Assembly (NCBI RefSeq): GCF_900107855.1
Contig: NZ_FNRJ01000001.1
Coordinates: 186,001-250,000 of the forward strand
Direction of reading: 5' to 3'
Length of the DNA: 64,000 nucleotides
Origin: Marinobacterium iners DSM 11526
Lineage (GTDB): Bacteria > Pseudomonadota > Gammaproteobacteria > Pseudomonadales > Balneatricaceae
Shown here: positions 42,284 through 52,146 of the stretch, in pieces
Numbering within the stretch: the stretch's first letter is position 1
How the letters are laid out: each line of letters opens with the position of its first letter
Notes under the pieces: model-generated
Database searches by the model: none
What the model was told of the DNA's origin: nothing
The model's input: the letters and a program-made list of their open reading frames with translations, nothing else
Program-made: the position numbers and the translations under genes

Positions 42284-45238
42284 ATGCCCTTTAACACCCG
42301 CGCTGCATTCAAACTCACCCTTGCCATTGCTGCTGCCATCTGTACTCAGTCAGTACAGGCACAGGAGAGCAACGAACGACTCTGGAGCTGTAACCTGACT
42401 CCGTCTGGAGAATGGGACTGTGAAGTCAATGAAGCCCTGATGCAGCAACAAGAGGGCACACCCTCTGCCAGTCAAACAACGGCGGAGACCGATTCCACAA
42501 CCGGGCAGGACACGCTCCAACCCAGTGACTCCTCTACAGCGGATACAACTGCAACGGCCGCCACACAGAAAGAAGCGGCAGCTGAAACAGGCGCAGAATC
42601 CGTCAGCATCAGCACTGTATCTGCAGCGCCGCCCGTTACTGACACAGAGTTGAAAACAGGCGCACCAGCGGCCATACAGTGGCCTGAGCCTGCAGCGGCT
42701 ACACTACGATCGGAGCCCATCATGGCTCAAACACAGATTGCAGCCCCCCCCACCACCACTGGGGACTGGAGCTGTGTCGCTGTCGACGGTGAGTGGGACT
42801 GCAACCGTCAAAATGATACCAGTGGCCCTCGCCCAGGCATGGCCATTGCGGGACCGAGTGCTGCAATGACCGGCAAGCCGGAGTGGAGCTGCGAAGCTGA
42901 CGGCAATGAATGGGCCTGTCAGCAGGTCGCCACTCAGGCCCCCTCTCAGCCTGCGGCCCAGGGCGCTCGCATCGCGACCCCTGCCAATCAAGCCTCGCTG
43001 GACTGGTATGCCTACGCACCCGGTGAGGCACCTGGTGCCTGTACTGGCCGCTACATTGAACCTGAATTTGCCTTTCTGGAAGATAACCGCCCCTTTGATC
43101 AACAGCCGGTCTATATCAATGCGCTCAGATCCAGCACAGAGCTTGGCGGCATTACCCGGCTGGAAGGTGGTATCGAAATACAACGCGGTGGCCGCCTGTT
43201 TACAAGCGCCAGTGGCGAATTTGACCAGGGCGCGCGCGTTGCTCGCCTGATTGGTGGCGTTAATTACCGGGAAAAAGGCCTCCTTCTTCTGAGTGAGCGG
43301 GCCGAAGCGAACATGATCAGCGGTGAGACCCGATTCGATGGCGCTCAATATGTGATGCATGAGCAGCACATGCGTGGCAACGCGGACAACATCACTCGCT
43401 TTGGTGATCGTCGTATTCTGTTGAACGAAGGCGCCATCACATTCTGCGAGCCTGGCAGCAATGCCTGGCAAATCGCAGCGGAATCCATTGAGCTCAACCC
43501 CGAGGCCGGACGAGGTGTCGCCAGGCATGCCACATTTGATGTTGCTGGCGTCCCCATCCTGTACACCCCTTATCTGTCATTCCCGATTGATGATCGTCGC
43601 CAGTCAGGCTTCCTCTACCCCAGCCTTGGTTACTCGGAAAGCAATGGGATCGATATCGCCATTCCCTACTACTTCAATCTGGCCGAGAATTTCGACGATA
43701 CACTGACCCCACGCTACATCGGTGAACGCGGGTTGCTGCTGGAAAATGAATTCCGTTACATGAACCGCTGGTCACACAGCACTCTGAGTACAGCCTGGAT
43801 GTCCGATGACAGTCGTTATAACGACAGTCGCTGGCTTTTTGGCGTCGATCATAAGGGCACCCCTTATGACAACCTCTACAGCCGTATCGACTTCACCCGA
43901 GTCAGTGACGATGATTACTTTGAAGATCTTGGCACATCACTCGAAGTTCAGCGTGATGACCACCTCGATCAGCTGTTTGAGCTACGGTATCTGCAGCCGA
44001 GCTGGAATCTTGCACTGCGTACTGAAAGCTATCAGACCATTGGTGGTTCCACTCCCTATGAACGTTTGCCGCAGCTGTTGCTGACAGGCCATCAGAACCG
44101 CCTTGCCGGCATATTGGATCTAAGCTATCAGGCCGAATACACACGCTTTGAGCGTGACCTCGACAGTATCTACGCACCGGCAGGTGATCTGGCAGCGACT
44201 GTTGGCGACCGTGTACATCTGCGCCCCAAGCTGAGTCTGTCTCTTGACCGTCCCTGGGGGTTCATCCGTCCGGCCGTTACACTTTGGCACTCATCCTATG
44301 AGCTCGAAAACGAGCGCAATGGCGCCTTGGGAGGTAGCCAGTCAATCACTGCCAGTATTTACAGCCTGGACAGTGGACTGGTACTTGAACGTGATTTTGG
44401 CCTCGCTGAAAGCAACTATACGCAAACGCTTGAACCTCGTTTATTCCTGCTGCATTCGGACGCCGACGAGCAACCGGATTCACTGATTCCCCGGTTTGAC
44501 TCGTCACAGCTCGGCTTTACCTACTACAACCTGTTCCATGAAACCGGCTGGAGCGGTAACGACCGGGTAGCTGACACAACGCAGGCAACCATTGGTTTGT
44601 CCAGTGCCCTGTATAATGATCTGGGTATGGAAAAGCTGCGCGTGGGTGTGGCTCAGGCACAGTATTTTGCTGATCGTGAGCACGCGGGTCGTCCGGGTGA
44701 TAACATTACAGGCTCTACTGCAGGCAGCTCCAATTTGGCCACTCTGGCCAACTGGAGTATCACGCCCAGCCTGAAGCTGAGTCATGATGGCGAAGTTGAT
44801 CGCGACAGTTACGAGTTTCTGGAACACAACTACAAGCTAAGCTATCTGCCGGGTGACAAGCGCCTGCTCTACGTGAGTTATCGTGACAGTATCGAAAAGG
44901 ATCTCAATGAAGGTGTTAAGCAGCTGGATGTAGCCTTTCGCTGGCCCCTTAACAAAAGCTGGACCAGTTACGGTCGCTGGCAACATGACCTGGACAACAG
45001 CGAAAACCTTGAAACCCTGCTCGGGGTCGAATACGCCAGCTGCTGCTGGAAGATGCGCCTTACCGGTCGCAGCTGGGTAGTTGATCCAAATACAGTTGCC
45101 CAAAACCAGTTTGAAACCGATACAGGCATCTTCCTGCAATTCGTTTTCCGAGGCCTTGGCGCCTTTGGACAAGGCAGTGGCCGCGAGTTCCTGGAAGATA
45201 TCACCGGATATGATGAGGATGAAAATGGCTCTTTCTAA
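42284..45238 (+). CDS. lptD: LPS-assembly outer-membrane protein LptD
   Basis: A 984-residue outer-membrane barrel that inserts lipopolysaccharide into the outer leaflet. A signal peptide (residues 1-26, ending VQA) is followed by a long N-terminal extension, then an OstA-type domain from about 255 and a beta-barrel to the C-terminus. The four cysteines expected for the LptD disulfides are at 253 (GACTGRYIEP), 388 (ITFCEPGSNAW), 920 and 921 (SCCWKMRL). The extension holds three W-x-C...W-x-C motifs, at 34-46, 162-173 and 201-212, separated by Thr/Ser/Ala-rich linkers; P. aeruginosa LptD, as I recall it, has one comparable motif. It is followed by surA, overlapping by 14 bases. Confidence 0.95.
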   Translation: MPFNTRAAFKLTLAIAAAICTQSVQAQESNERLWSCNLTPSGEWDCEVNEALMQQQEGTPSASQTTAETDSTTGQDTLQPSDSSTADTTATAATQKEAAAETGAESVSISTVSAAPPVTDTELKTGAPAAIQWPEPAAATLRSEPIMAQTQIAAPPTTTGDWSCVAVDGEWDCNRQNDTSGPRPGMAIAGPSAAMTGKPEWSCEADGNEWACQQVATQAPSQPAAQGARIATPANQASLDWYAYAPGEAPGACTGRYIEPEFAFLEDNRPFDQQPVYINALRSSTELGGITRLEGGIEIQRGGRLFTSASGEFDQGARVARLIGGVNYREKGLLLLSERAEANMISGETRFDGAQYVMHEQHMRGNADNITRFGDRRILLNEGAITFCEPGSNAWQIAAESIELNPEAGRGVARHATFDVAGVPILYTPYLSFPIDDRRQSGFLYPSLGYSESNGIDIAIPYYFNLAENFDDTLTPRYIGERGLLLENEFRYMNRWSHSTLSTAWMSDDSRYNDSRWLFGVDHKGTPYDNLYSRIDFTRVSDDDYFEDLGTSLEVQRDDHLDQLFELRYLQPSWNLALRTESYQTIGGSTPYERLPQLLLTGHQNRLAGILDLSYQAEYTRFERDLDSIYAPAGDLAATVGDRVHLRPKLSLSLDRPWGFIRPAVTLWHSSYELENERNGALGGSQSITASIYSLDSGLVLERDFGLAESNYTQTLEPRLFLLHSDADEQPDSLIPRFDSSQLGFTYYNLFHETGWSGNDRVADTTQATIGLSSALYNDLGMEKLRVGVAQAQYFADREHAGRPGDNITGSTAGSSNLATLANWSITPSLKLSHDGEVDRDSYEFLEHNYKLSYLPGDKRLLYVSYRDSIEKDLNEGVKQLDVAFRWPLNKSWTSYGRWQHDLDNSENLETLLGVEYASCCWKMRLTGRSWVVDPNTVAQNQFETDTGIFLQFVFRGLGAFGQGSGREFLEDITGYDEDENGSF

Positions 45239-46517
45239 ACTGAGGCACCCCCTTGCGGCCTTGCTACTGTTCGCCCTGCCGCTGACCTCCGTCAACGCCG
45301 AGTTACTCGATCGCGTAGCCGCCATCGTAAATGAAGATGTGGTTCTGGAAAGCGAGCTTGAACAGCGGTTGGAGCTGGTGACTGAACAGATTAATGCCCG
45401 CGGTGAAGACACGCGCCTGCCACCCGAAAATATCCTTAAACAGCAGGTGCTGGACCGCTTGATTCTGGAAAGCATTCAGACACAAACTGCCCAGCAGCAG
45501 GGCATCCGCGTCTCCGACCGCCAGCTGAACGATGCTCTGGAACGCATCGCGCAGCAAAACAACATGACGCTGGGACAGTTCCGCGAAGCACTGATTGCCG
45601 AGGGCCAGGATTACAACGCCGCTCGTGAGCAGATTCGGCGCGAAATTCTGCTCAGCCAGGTGCAGCAGAGTAACGTCAACCGTCGCATCAGTGTCTCTGA
45701 CCAGGAGGTACAAAACTTCCTTGATTCAGAGTTGGGACAGCAGGAAATTCAGGCGGAATTTCAGTTGCGCAACATCCTGATCGCACTGCCTGACGGCGCT
45801 TCGCCCCAGATGATTCAGCAAGCCGAGGAGAAGTCACGCGACCTGTATCAGCAGCTGCAGGAGGGTGCAGACTTTGCCGAACTCGCACTGGCGGTATCCA
45901 ATGCCCCCAATGCGCTGCAGGGTGGGGAACTGGGCTGGCGGCGCGAGTCCGAACTGCCTGAACCACTGGCTGCAGCCATCGGCAAACTGAGCCCTGGTCA
46001 GATCAGCCAGCCAGTTCGCACTCCCGGCGGCTTTCATATCCTCAAAGTTGAGGACAAGCGTGGTGGCAAGGTCCAGCTGGTGAGTCAGGTTAAGGTACGC
46101 CATATTCTGCTGACGCCAAATGAGATTCGCAGTCCCGAACAGACCCGCCGCCTGATCGACGAGCTGTACCGCCGCCTGCAGGATGGCGAACCCTTTGATG
46201 AACTGGCCCGTCGCTACAGTGACGATGCCGCCAGCGGCTCGCAGGGCGGTGACCTGGGCTGGACCCAGAATGGCCAGATGGTGCCTGAGTTTGAGCAGGT
46301 GATGAACAGCACCGACAAGGGTGAGATCAGCGAGCCTTTCCAGTCACGTTTCGGCTGGCACATTCTGCAGGTACAGGATTATCGTACACAGGACATGGGG
46401 GAGGAGATGCTGGAATCACAGGCACGCAACAGCATTCGCCAGCGCAAGTTCTCAGAGGAATTGAACAACTGGCTGCGCGAGATTCGATCTCAAGCCTATA
46501 TTGAGCGCAAGATTTGA
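45225..46517 (+). CDS. surA: Periplasmic chaperone and peptidyl-prolyl isomerase SurA
   Basis: A 430-residue periplasmic chaperone for outer-membrane proteins including LptD. A signal peptide ([16 protein letters not shown]) is followed by the SurA N domain ([23 protein letters not shown]), two parvulin domains (about 175-275 and 285-385, each with QGGELGW- or QGGDLGW-type motifs) and a C-terminal helix. ATG 45225 follows GAGGA at 5 bases, inside the lptD end; ATGs slightly upstream are less well placed. Confidence 0.93.
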   Translation: MALSKLRHPLAALLLFALPLTSVNAELLDRVAAIVNEDVVLESELEQRLELVTEQINARGEDTRLPPENILKQQVLDRLILESIQTQTAQQQGIRVSDRQLNDALERIAQQNNMTLGQFREALIAEGQDYNAAREQIRREILLSQVQQSNVNRRISVSDQEVQNFLDSELGQQEIQAEFQLRNILIALPDGASPQMIQQAEEKSRDLYQQLQEGADFAELALAVSNAPNALQGGELGWRRESELPEPLAAAIGKLSPGQISQPVRTPGGFHILKVEDKRGGKVQLVSQVKVRHILLTPNEIRSPEQTRRLIDELYRRLQDGEPFDELARRYSDDAASGSQGGDLGWTQNGQMVPEFEQVMNSTDKGEISEPFQSRFGWHILQVQDYRTQDMGEEMLESQARNSIRQRKFSEELNNWLREIRSQAYIERKI

Positions 46518-47512
46518 CTGTGAGTTGCCCACGCCTTGCCCTCACCCCCGGGGAGCCTGCCGGTATAGGCCCTGAGCTCTGCGTACAGCTGGCCCAGCAG
46601 GCGTTTCCCTGCCAGCTGGTTGCCGTAGCGGACCCGGAGCTGCTGCGCCAGCGTGCTGCAGCCCTGGGGCTTGAACTTGAAGTGCTCCCCTTCAACAGTG
46701 TCGAACCTGCTGTGCCCGCTCAGCCTGGAGCCATTTATTGCCAGCCGGTACAGCTCACGGCCAAAAGTGAACCCGGCCTGCTGAACCCGGCCAACGCTTC
46801 CTATGTGCTGGAAACGTTGCGACAGGCAACGCTGGGCTGCCTTTCCGGCAGCTTCGATGCGCTTATCACGGCACCTGTACACAAGGGCGTAATCAATGAC
46901 GCCGGCATCGCCTTTACCGGCCATACTGAGTTTCTGGAAGAGATGACCGGCAGTCACAAGGTCGTGATGATGCTGGCCACTGAAGGACTGAAAGTCGCCC
47001 TGGCTACCACTCACCTGCCTCTTGCCGCCGTATCCGCCGCCATCACCCAACCGCTGTTGCGTGACGTCATTACGGTGCTGCTGCATGATCTCAAGCGGTC
47101 ATTTGGCATCAAGCAGCCTCGCATACTGGTGGCCGGGCTCAACCCCCATGCCGGTGAGGGTGGCCACATGGGCCGCGAAGAGATCGATGTGATCGAGCCG
47201 ATACTGGCGGAATTCAGACAGCACGGAGCTGATCTGGTGGGCCCCCTGCCCGCTGATACGCTGTTCACCGAACACCATCTCAAGGATGCCGATGCGGTGC
47301 TGGCCATGTATCATGATCAGGGACTGCCCGTCCTCAAGTACAAGGGATTCGGTCGAGCGGCCAACATCACACTGGGGTTACCGATCATCCGCACCTCGGT
47401 TGATCACGGTACGGCGCTTGACCTGGCCGGCACTGGGCTGGCCGACATTGGCAGCCTTGAGACCGCGCTGCGTTTTGCCCTCGACATGGCCCGCCATCAA
47501 TCAGGTAACTGA
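46514..47512 (+). CDS. pdxA: 4-hydroxythreonine-4-phosphate dehydrogenase
   Basis: A 332-residue enzyme of pyridoxal 5'-phosphate synthesis. Typical stretches are [44 protein letters not shown] (metal/substrate site), [16 protein letters not shown] and [18 protein letters not shown]. The start is TTG 46514 overlapping the surA stop, or GTG 46520; no ATG is available. surA-pdxA-rsmA-apaG is the conserved order. Confidence 0.94.
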   Translation: MTVSCPRLALTPGEPAGIGPELCVQLAQQAFPCQLVAVADPELLRQRAAALGLELEVLPFNSVEPAVPAQPGAIYCQPVQLTAKSEPGLLNPANASYVLETLRQATLGCLSGSFDALITAPVHKGVINDAGIAFTGHTEFLEEMTGSHKVVMMLATEGLKVALATTHLPLAAVSAAITQPLLRDVITVLLHDLKRSFGIKQPRILVAGLNPHAGEGGHMGREEIDVIEPILAEFRQHGADLVGPLPADTLFTEHHLKDADAVLAMYHDQGLPVLKYKGFGRAANITLGLPIIRTSVDHGTALDLAGTGLADIGSLETALRFALDMARHQSGN

Positions 47513-47515
47513 TCA

Positions 47516-48316
47516 ATGAGTAAAAAACCCGTTGGACACAAGGCGCGCAAGCGTTTTGGTCAGAACTTTCTGCACGATCAGGGCGTCATAGGACGTATCA
47601 TCCGTGCCATTAACCCTCAGCCGGGCGAACATATGGTCGAAATCGGCCCGGGGCTTGGAGCTCTGACTGAAGAACTGCTGGACGCCTGCAATGGCGAACT
47701 GGATGCCGTGGAGCTGGATCGGGACCTGATTCCGGTCCTGCGCACGCAGTTTTTCCGTTATGCTGACACCTTCACCATCCATGAAGCCGATGCACTCAAG
47801 TTCAACTTTGAGAGCCTGAAACAGGATGAACGGCCGTTACGCATTGTGGGCAACCTGCCCTATAACATCTCGACACCGTTGATCTTTCACCTGCTCAGCT
47901 TCAATGGCCTCATTAAGGATATGCACTTCATGCTGCAAAAGGAGGTCGTTGAGCGCTTGGCCGCAGGTCCGGGTGAAAATCACTACGGCCGACTGGGGAT
48001 TATGGCCCAGTATTATTGCCGCATAGAACCACTGTTTATTGTGCCTCCGGAGGCTTTTTCGCCGGCCCCCAAGGTCGATTCAGCCATTGTCCGTCTGGTC
48101 CCCTACGCCGAACCCCCGGTTCCGGCAAAGGATGTGCACCTGTTGCAAACAGTCGTGCGTACCGCCTTCGGCCAGCGCCGTAAAACACTGCGCAACAATT
48201 TAAAAACGCTGATTGATGCCGATCAGCTGGAACAGCTGGGTATCGACCCGGGACTACGCCCGGAGCGTCTGACACTGGCACAATTTGTCAGCATCAGCGA
48301 TGCTTTGACTGCGTGA
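47516..48316 (+). CDS. rsmA: 16S rRNA dimethyladenosine transferase
   Basis: A 266-residue SAM-dependent enzyme (KsgA) that dimethylates A1518 and A1519 of 16S rRNA; its loss gives kasugamycin resistance. Motifs are [11 protein letters not shown] at the start, [15 protein letters not shown] (SAM), and the catalytic [15 protein letters not shown]. Length is normal. It is coupled to apaG by a 4-base overlap. Confidence 0.96.
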   Translation: MSKKPVGHKARKRFGQNFLHDQGVIGRIIRAINPQPGEHMVEIGPGLGALTEELLDACNGELDAVELDRDLIPVLRTQFFRYADTFTIHEADALKFNFESLKQDERPLRIVGNLPYNISTPLIFHLLSFNGLIKDMHFMLQKEVVERLAAGPGENHYGRLGIMAQYYCRIEPLFIVPPEAFSPAPKVDSAIVRLVPYAEPPVPAKDVHLLQTVVRTAFGQRRKTLRNNLKTLIDADQLEQLGIDPGLRPERLTLAQFVSISDALTA

Positions 48317-48741
48317 TGAACCCTGCTCACAGGCAAGAGGAAACCGAAAAACTGATGCAAAACCTGGACTACAGTCGAAACATCGAGATCCGTGTCGACA
48401 CCGCCTACCTGCCGGAACAGTCCGAGCCAGAGGCGCACCGTTTTGTTTTTTCCTACCGAATCAGCATTACCAACAACAATACCGAAAGTGTTCAGCTATT
48501 GAGCCGACGCTGGCGCATCACCGACGGCAATGAACATGTTCAGGAAGTTGAGGGTGAGGGCGTGGTTGGAGAAAAACCAGTCATCGAACCTGGCCATACC
48601 TACGAGTACACCAGTGGCACCGTGCTTGCTACTGAGGTTGGCAGCATGCAGGGACACTACCATATGGTAACGGGTGACAATCAAGGCTTTGACGCTCAGA
48701 TCCCCCCGTTCACTCTGGCTCAGCCCAACGCACTGCACTGA
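48313..48741 (+). CDS. apaG: ApaG/CorD protein
   Basis: A 142-residue protein with the fibronectin-like ApaG fold, associated with cobalt resistance and magnesium efflux phenotypes in enterics; the molecular role is unknown. Core features are [28 protein letters not shown] and [20 protein letters not shown]. The start may be GTG 48313 or an internal ATG at 48355; the former gives an N-terminal extension of 14 residues. The usual next gene apaH is missing here; a DUF72 gene faces it instead. Confidence 0.9.
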   Translation: MMNPAHRQEETEKLMQNLDYSRNIEIRVDTAYLPEQSEPEAHRFVFSYRISITNNNTESVQLLSRRWRITDGNEHVQEVEGEGVVGEKPVIEPGHTYEYTSGTVLATEVGSMQGHYHMVTGDNQGFDAQIPPFTLAQPNALH

Positions 48742-48744
48742 GTG

Positions 48745-49602
48745 TCAGAACAGCCCCGGTTGACGCCGGGGCTGCGTTGCCCAGTCGACAAAGCCACAAA
48801 TCCCGGGCCGCTGTTGCTCCAGCCTCTGTGCAAACCAGCGCGCCAGCTCAGGCGCCCTCGCATTATCGGGCGAGTGCATGAATATGAAGGGGGTCCTGCC
48901 CTCATCAATCCATTTCAGTACCTGTCCAACCCAGGGTTCAAGCCACTGATAGCCCTGCTCCAGTGCCAGCGGTGCAATGAATCTCACCATGGGTGTTAAC
49001 CCTGTCGCCAATACTCTCAGCGGCAGATCCGGTTTCTGCTGAAGTGCCTCTCGACTGACAGGGTCAGCCGCCGGGTTGGCAAACAGAGCTCTGGTATCAA
49101 AACTGATCCGATTGATCCCCGTTTCCATCAGCAGTCTGTTCAGACAACGCTCCGGCTCCCCGCCCTGAAAAAACGCCTGATGCCGAACCTCTACCCCGTA
49201 ACGCACACCGGCTGGCAGCTGCTGCAGAAAGCGTTCAAGCAGAGTCAGGTCGTTCGGCCCGAAGCTGGCAGGCAACTGCAGACAGAGCATTCCCAACCGC
49301 TGCTCCAGCAACAGCATATGATCCAGAAACGCAGCCAGTTCAGCTCCGCAACCGCGCAGACGCGCTGCATGGCTGATGCTTTGGGGAAATTTGAAGCAGA
49401 AACGGAAATCTGCAGACGTTTGGCTCTGCCAACGCAACAACGTATCGCGCCCGGGCAGCCCATAGAAGGTCGTATTACCTTCCACTGAATTGAAGCAGGC
49501 GGCATACTGGGCCAGATCGGATTGCTGTGCATCCGTCTGGAAACTGTTATCCCACTGCGGATGTTTCCATTGCGGCAGGCCAATATAGTAGTCTGACGAC
49601 AT
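48745..49602 (-). CDS. DUF72 family protein
   Basis: A 285-residue TIM-barrel-like protein of the DUF72/YecE family, function unknown. It has the family motifs YYIGLPQWKHPQW at the start, YAACFNSVEGNTTFYGLP, FRFCFKFPQSISHA, LQLPASFGP and the C-terminal FIFMHSPDNARAPELARWF. The frame is open 105 codons further upstream, into the motA region, but ATG 49602 gives the normal N-terminus. Its 3' end contains a hairpin (48751-48774). Confidence 0.85.
   Translation of the reverse strand: MSSDYYIGLPQWKHPQWDNSFQTDAQQSDLAQYAACFNSVEGNTTFYGLPGRDTLLRWQSQTSADFRFCFKFPQSISHAARLRGCGAELAAFLDHMLLLEQRLGMLCLQLPASFGPNDLTLLERFLQQLPAGVRYGVEVRHQAFFQGGEPERCLNRLLMETGINRISFDTRALFANPAADPVSREALQQKPDLPLRVLATGLTPMVRFIAPLALEQGYQWLEPWVGQVLKWIDEGRTPFIFMHSPDNARAPELARWFAQRLEQQRPGICGFVDWATQPRRQPGLF
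48751..48774. terminator. Hairpin at the apaG/DUF72 convergence
   Basis: Perfect 9-bp stem CAGCCCCGG/CCGGGGCTG with a six-base loop, lying inside the 3' coding end of the DUF72 gene and 10 bases after the apaG stop. There is no T-tract, so terminator function is likely but not certain. Confidence 0.45.
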
Positions 49603-49678
49603 CGGTAGGGTCTTGTTATACTGCGACTTCACATTCCAGTGCCGACATTGGCACGGCTGTACAGGGTACTCAAAAACA

Positions 49679-50503
49679 ATGGATTTCGCCTCACTTCTCG
49701 GGATTTTTTCAGGCATTGCCCTGATCGTCAGCGCCATCCTGTTGGGCGGCAACCCCGATGTATTCGTCAACGTCCCCGGCCTGATGATCGTAGCCGGCGG
49801 GACTATTGCAGCCACTCTGCTAACAGTCCAGTTCAAGGATGTACTGAACGCCTTTAAGGCGGCCTGGATCGTATTTACACAAGACAAAACCAATGCGCAG
49901 GAAATGATCGATACCATGCTTGAGCTGAGCCGGGTATCACACCGTCACGGTCTGTTGAAACTGGGAGATGTGGAAAGCGACTCCCATGTACTGAAACGCA
50001 CCTGCAACCTGCTGGCCGAGGCCGCTTCAGAGCAAGTGATCAGAAATACTCTGCAGAATGAGATCGACTCTCTGATCGCACGTCACCATTCGGTACAGGA
50101 CGTGTTTCGCAAGATGGCAGCCTATGCACCGGCTTTCGGCATGCTGGGCACCCTGATCGGTCTGATCCAGATGCTCAGTCAGTTGAGCAACCCGGAAACC
50201 ATTGGCCCCGCGATGGCCGTTGCTCTTTTGACAACCTTCTATGGTTCACTTCTGGCCACCATGGTGTTTCTGCCCATTGCCGGCAAACTGCACGCGCGCA
50301 CCCTGTCTGAAGTCACCAACCTGGAGATTATCCGAGAAGGCTGCATCAGCATCCTCACCAATGACCATTACATGCATGTCTACGAACAGCTGGCCTCCTA
50401 CCTGCCCGAAGCCCAGCGCAAGCCGATTAAAATCGGTAAGGCACAAAAGCCCGGTGAAGAGAATGCCAAAGCAGCTCGCAAGAAGCCCGAGGCTTCGCGG
50501 TGA
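49679..50503 (+). CDS. motA: Flagellar motor stator protein MotA (PomA-like)
   Basis: A 274-residue four-helix inner-membrane protein that forms the ion channel of the flagellar stator with MotB. Diagnostic segments are FASLLGIFSGIALIVSAILLGG, VPGLMIVAGGTIAATLL and FGMLGTLIGLIQMLSQLSNPETIGPAMAVALLTTFYGSLLATM. The sequence resembles sodium-type PomA/MotC more than E. coli MotA, so a sodium-driven motor is possible. The C-terminal tail is basic. It overlaps motB by 4 bases. Confidence 0.9.
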   Translation: MDFASLLGIFSGIALIVSAILLGGNPDVFVNVPGLMIVAGGTIAATLLTVQFKDVLNAFKAAWIVFTQDKTNAQEMIDTMLELSRVSHRHGLLKLGDVESDSHVLKRTCNLLAEAASEQVIRNTLQNEIDSLIARHHSVQDVFRKMAAYAPAFGMLGTLIGLIQMLSQLSNPETIGPAMAVALLTTFYGSLLATMVFLPIAGKLHARTLSEVTNLEIIREGCISILTNDHYMHVYEQLASYLPEAQRKPIKIGKAQKPGEENAKAARKKPEASR

Positions 50504-51297
50504 GCAGTCGTCGACGTGAGCTGACAGATGACTCCGGCTCTCCAGGCTGGTTGATGACCTACGCCGACCTGATGACGCTGCTACTGGTGTTCTTTGTTTT
50601 GCTGTTTTCCATGTCCAACCTGGAAAAGGAACGCTTTGCCGATGCAATGCGCTCATTTCAGACAGCTTTCCAGCGTGCCGTCTCCGGTGCGCCCAACAGT
50701 ATCGTTCCACTGGAACATAACGCCCCAACCACTGACTCAACCGAAATTAACGATACCATTTTGCAAACGCCGGAAGAGCGTCCACAGTCCGATCAGGATT
50801 TTGATGCGGATCAGGAAGCACGCGCACTGGAGCTGGAGTGGCAGCAGCTGACGCGTGACATGCAGAGAGCGTTTGAGCTCATGCAGATGCAGGATGCGGT
50901 CGAAATCGGCGCACCCAAAGATGGCAAACTCTCTCTACGCGTCAAGGGAGCAGCCCTGTTTGGCTCCGGCTCTGCCGAGTTCAATCGCGCCATGCTGCCG
51001 ATGCTGGATGCACTGCTTGAGACGCTGGTAATCAACCCAGGCTACAAGCTGGAAATTCAGGGTCATACCGATGATATTCCGATCAGCACAGCTCAGTTCC
51101 CGTCAAACTGGGAATTGTCGGCCGTGCGTGCTACCACAGTACTGCGCTATATGGTCGATGCGGGTATCAACCCCAAACGGCTGACAGCAACCGGCTATGG
51201 CTCTTCGATTCCGCTTGTACCGAACATCTCGCCAGAAAACAGGGCCATTAACCGCCGCATTGAATTCGTTTTGGAAAAACGGGCTGTAGAACAATGA
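50500..51297 (+). CDS. motB: Flagellar motor stator protein MotB
   Basis: A 265-residue protein with a single membrane helix and a C-terminal OmpA-type peptidoglycan-binding domain that anchors the stator. The ion-carrying aspartate is Asp23 in WLMTYADLMTLLLVFFVLLFSM. The OmpA domain has IQGHTDDIPI and NWELSAVRATTVLRYMVDAGI. The start is GTG 50500, overlapping the motA stop. The end overlaps the PilZ gene by 4 bases. Confidence 0.92.
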   Translation: MSSRRRELTDDSGSPGWLMTYADLMTLLLVFFVLLFSMSNLEKERFADAMRSFQTAFQRAVSGAPNSIVPLEHNAPTTDSTEINDTILQTPEERPQSDQDFDADQEARALELEWQQLTRDMQRAFELMQMQDAVEIGAPKDGKLSLRVKGAALFGSGSAEFNRAMLPMLDALLETLVINPGYKLEIQGHTDDIPISTAQFPSNWELSAVRATTVLRYMVDAGINPKRLTATGYGSSIPLVPNISPENRAINRRIEFVLEKRAVEQ

Positions 51298-51665
51298 AAC
51301 CAAGGATCCATATTCCAGAGCTGGCCGACAACGGACGCAGGGCCTATCGCCTCAAGGTAAACGAGGACGACCCCATCTGGGTTGAAATACAGGGTATGAG
51401 CGTACACCTGGAAGACTTGTCTGAAACCGGTATCGCCTTTTTTGCTGAAGCAGACCTGTCGCTCCAGTGCTATCCGGTCAGGCTGAAATTCCAGATTAAT
51501 GATCGCGCATTCAGTTTTGACTGCTCACTCCAGCTGGTGCGCCAGGTAAATGAACTCTGGTGTGGCGACCTGTCGGGCCTGTCCGAGTTTGAGCACAGAA
51601 TGCTGTCGCAGTTCGTAACCTGGTGCCAAACACGTGCCATCCGACGCGATAGAATGAAAACGTAA
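51294..51665 (+). CDS. PilZ-domain protein co-encoded with motAB
   Basis: A 123-residue protein consisting essentially of one PilZ domain, a cyclic di-GMP receptor fold. The binding motif R-x-x-x-R is seen in NGRRAYRLKV and the second motif D/S-x-S-x-x-G in LEDLSETGIAFF. Its ATG overlaps the motB stop (ATGA), so it is made with the stator. This suggests a c-di-GMP brake acting on the motor, by analogy with YcgR; that link is inference. Confidence 0.82.
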   Translation: MKPRIHIPELADNGRRAYRLKVNEDDPIWVEIQGMSVHLEDLSETGIAFFAEADLSLQCYPVRLKFQINDRAFSFDCSLQLVRQVNELWCGDLSGLSEFEHRMLSQFVTWCQTRAIRRDRMKT

Positions 51666-51672
51666 TAAACTC

Positions 51673-51701
51673 TTGACCTTAGCTTAATCCGTGCGTAATA
51701 T
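51673..51701 (+). promoter_or_regulatory. Promoter of the initiator tRNA gene
   Basis: TTGACC (51673-51678), a 17-base spacer and TAATAT (51696-51701), followed by a GC-rich discriminator (ACGCGTC), as expected of a stable-RNA promoter. The tRNA begins 18 bases after the -10. Confidence 0.8.
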
Positions 51702-51718
51702 ACGCGTCATCAAGTTGA

Positions 51719-51795
<77 letters not shown>

Positions 51796-51803
51796 AATTT
51801 TAA

Positions 51804-51839
51804 GAGGCAGACTAGGTACTTACCTGATCTGCCTTTTTT
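51804..51839 (+). terminator. Terminator of the tRNA gene
   Basis: Stem AGGCAGA/TCTGCCT with an inner AGGTA/TACCT stem, followed by six T. Intrinsic terminator 10 bases after the tRNA. Confidence 0.85.
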
Positions 51840-52146
51840 CATTGCGTTTCTTATATTACTCTGTGTAAAAAACCCTCTGACAAAAAATCGCTCCTGCTGA
51901 AATATTAAATTTTTCACCTGACTTTTAAGGTACTTTTGCTCAGCTACCACTAAGAATTGCTCAACCTCAAGTTTGGCATCGGCTTAACAAGGAAGGATTA
52001 CACTAGAATCCGCCCTTGCTGAGGTCATTTGGAGTAGGTATTTTCAACACGCTATGGACTGCCACAATCACGATCAAACTCTTAAATACAATCGGAATTT
52101 TTTCAAATTGGGCCGCGGCAATGGCTGAAAGTATGATTTTTTATCC
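51840..52146. other. A+T-rich intergenic stretch at the left edge of the malonate-type operon
   Basis: About 300 bases without a convincing gene, clearly richer in A and T than the DNA to the left. It marks the change from core chromosome to the accessory operon. I find no integrase and no copy of the tRNA 3' end that would mark an attachment site. Confidence 0.5.
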
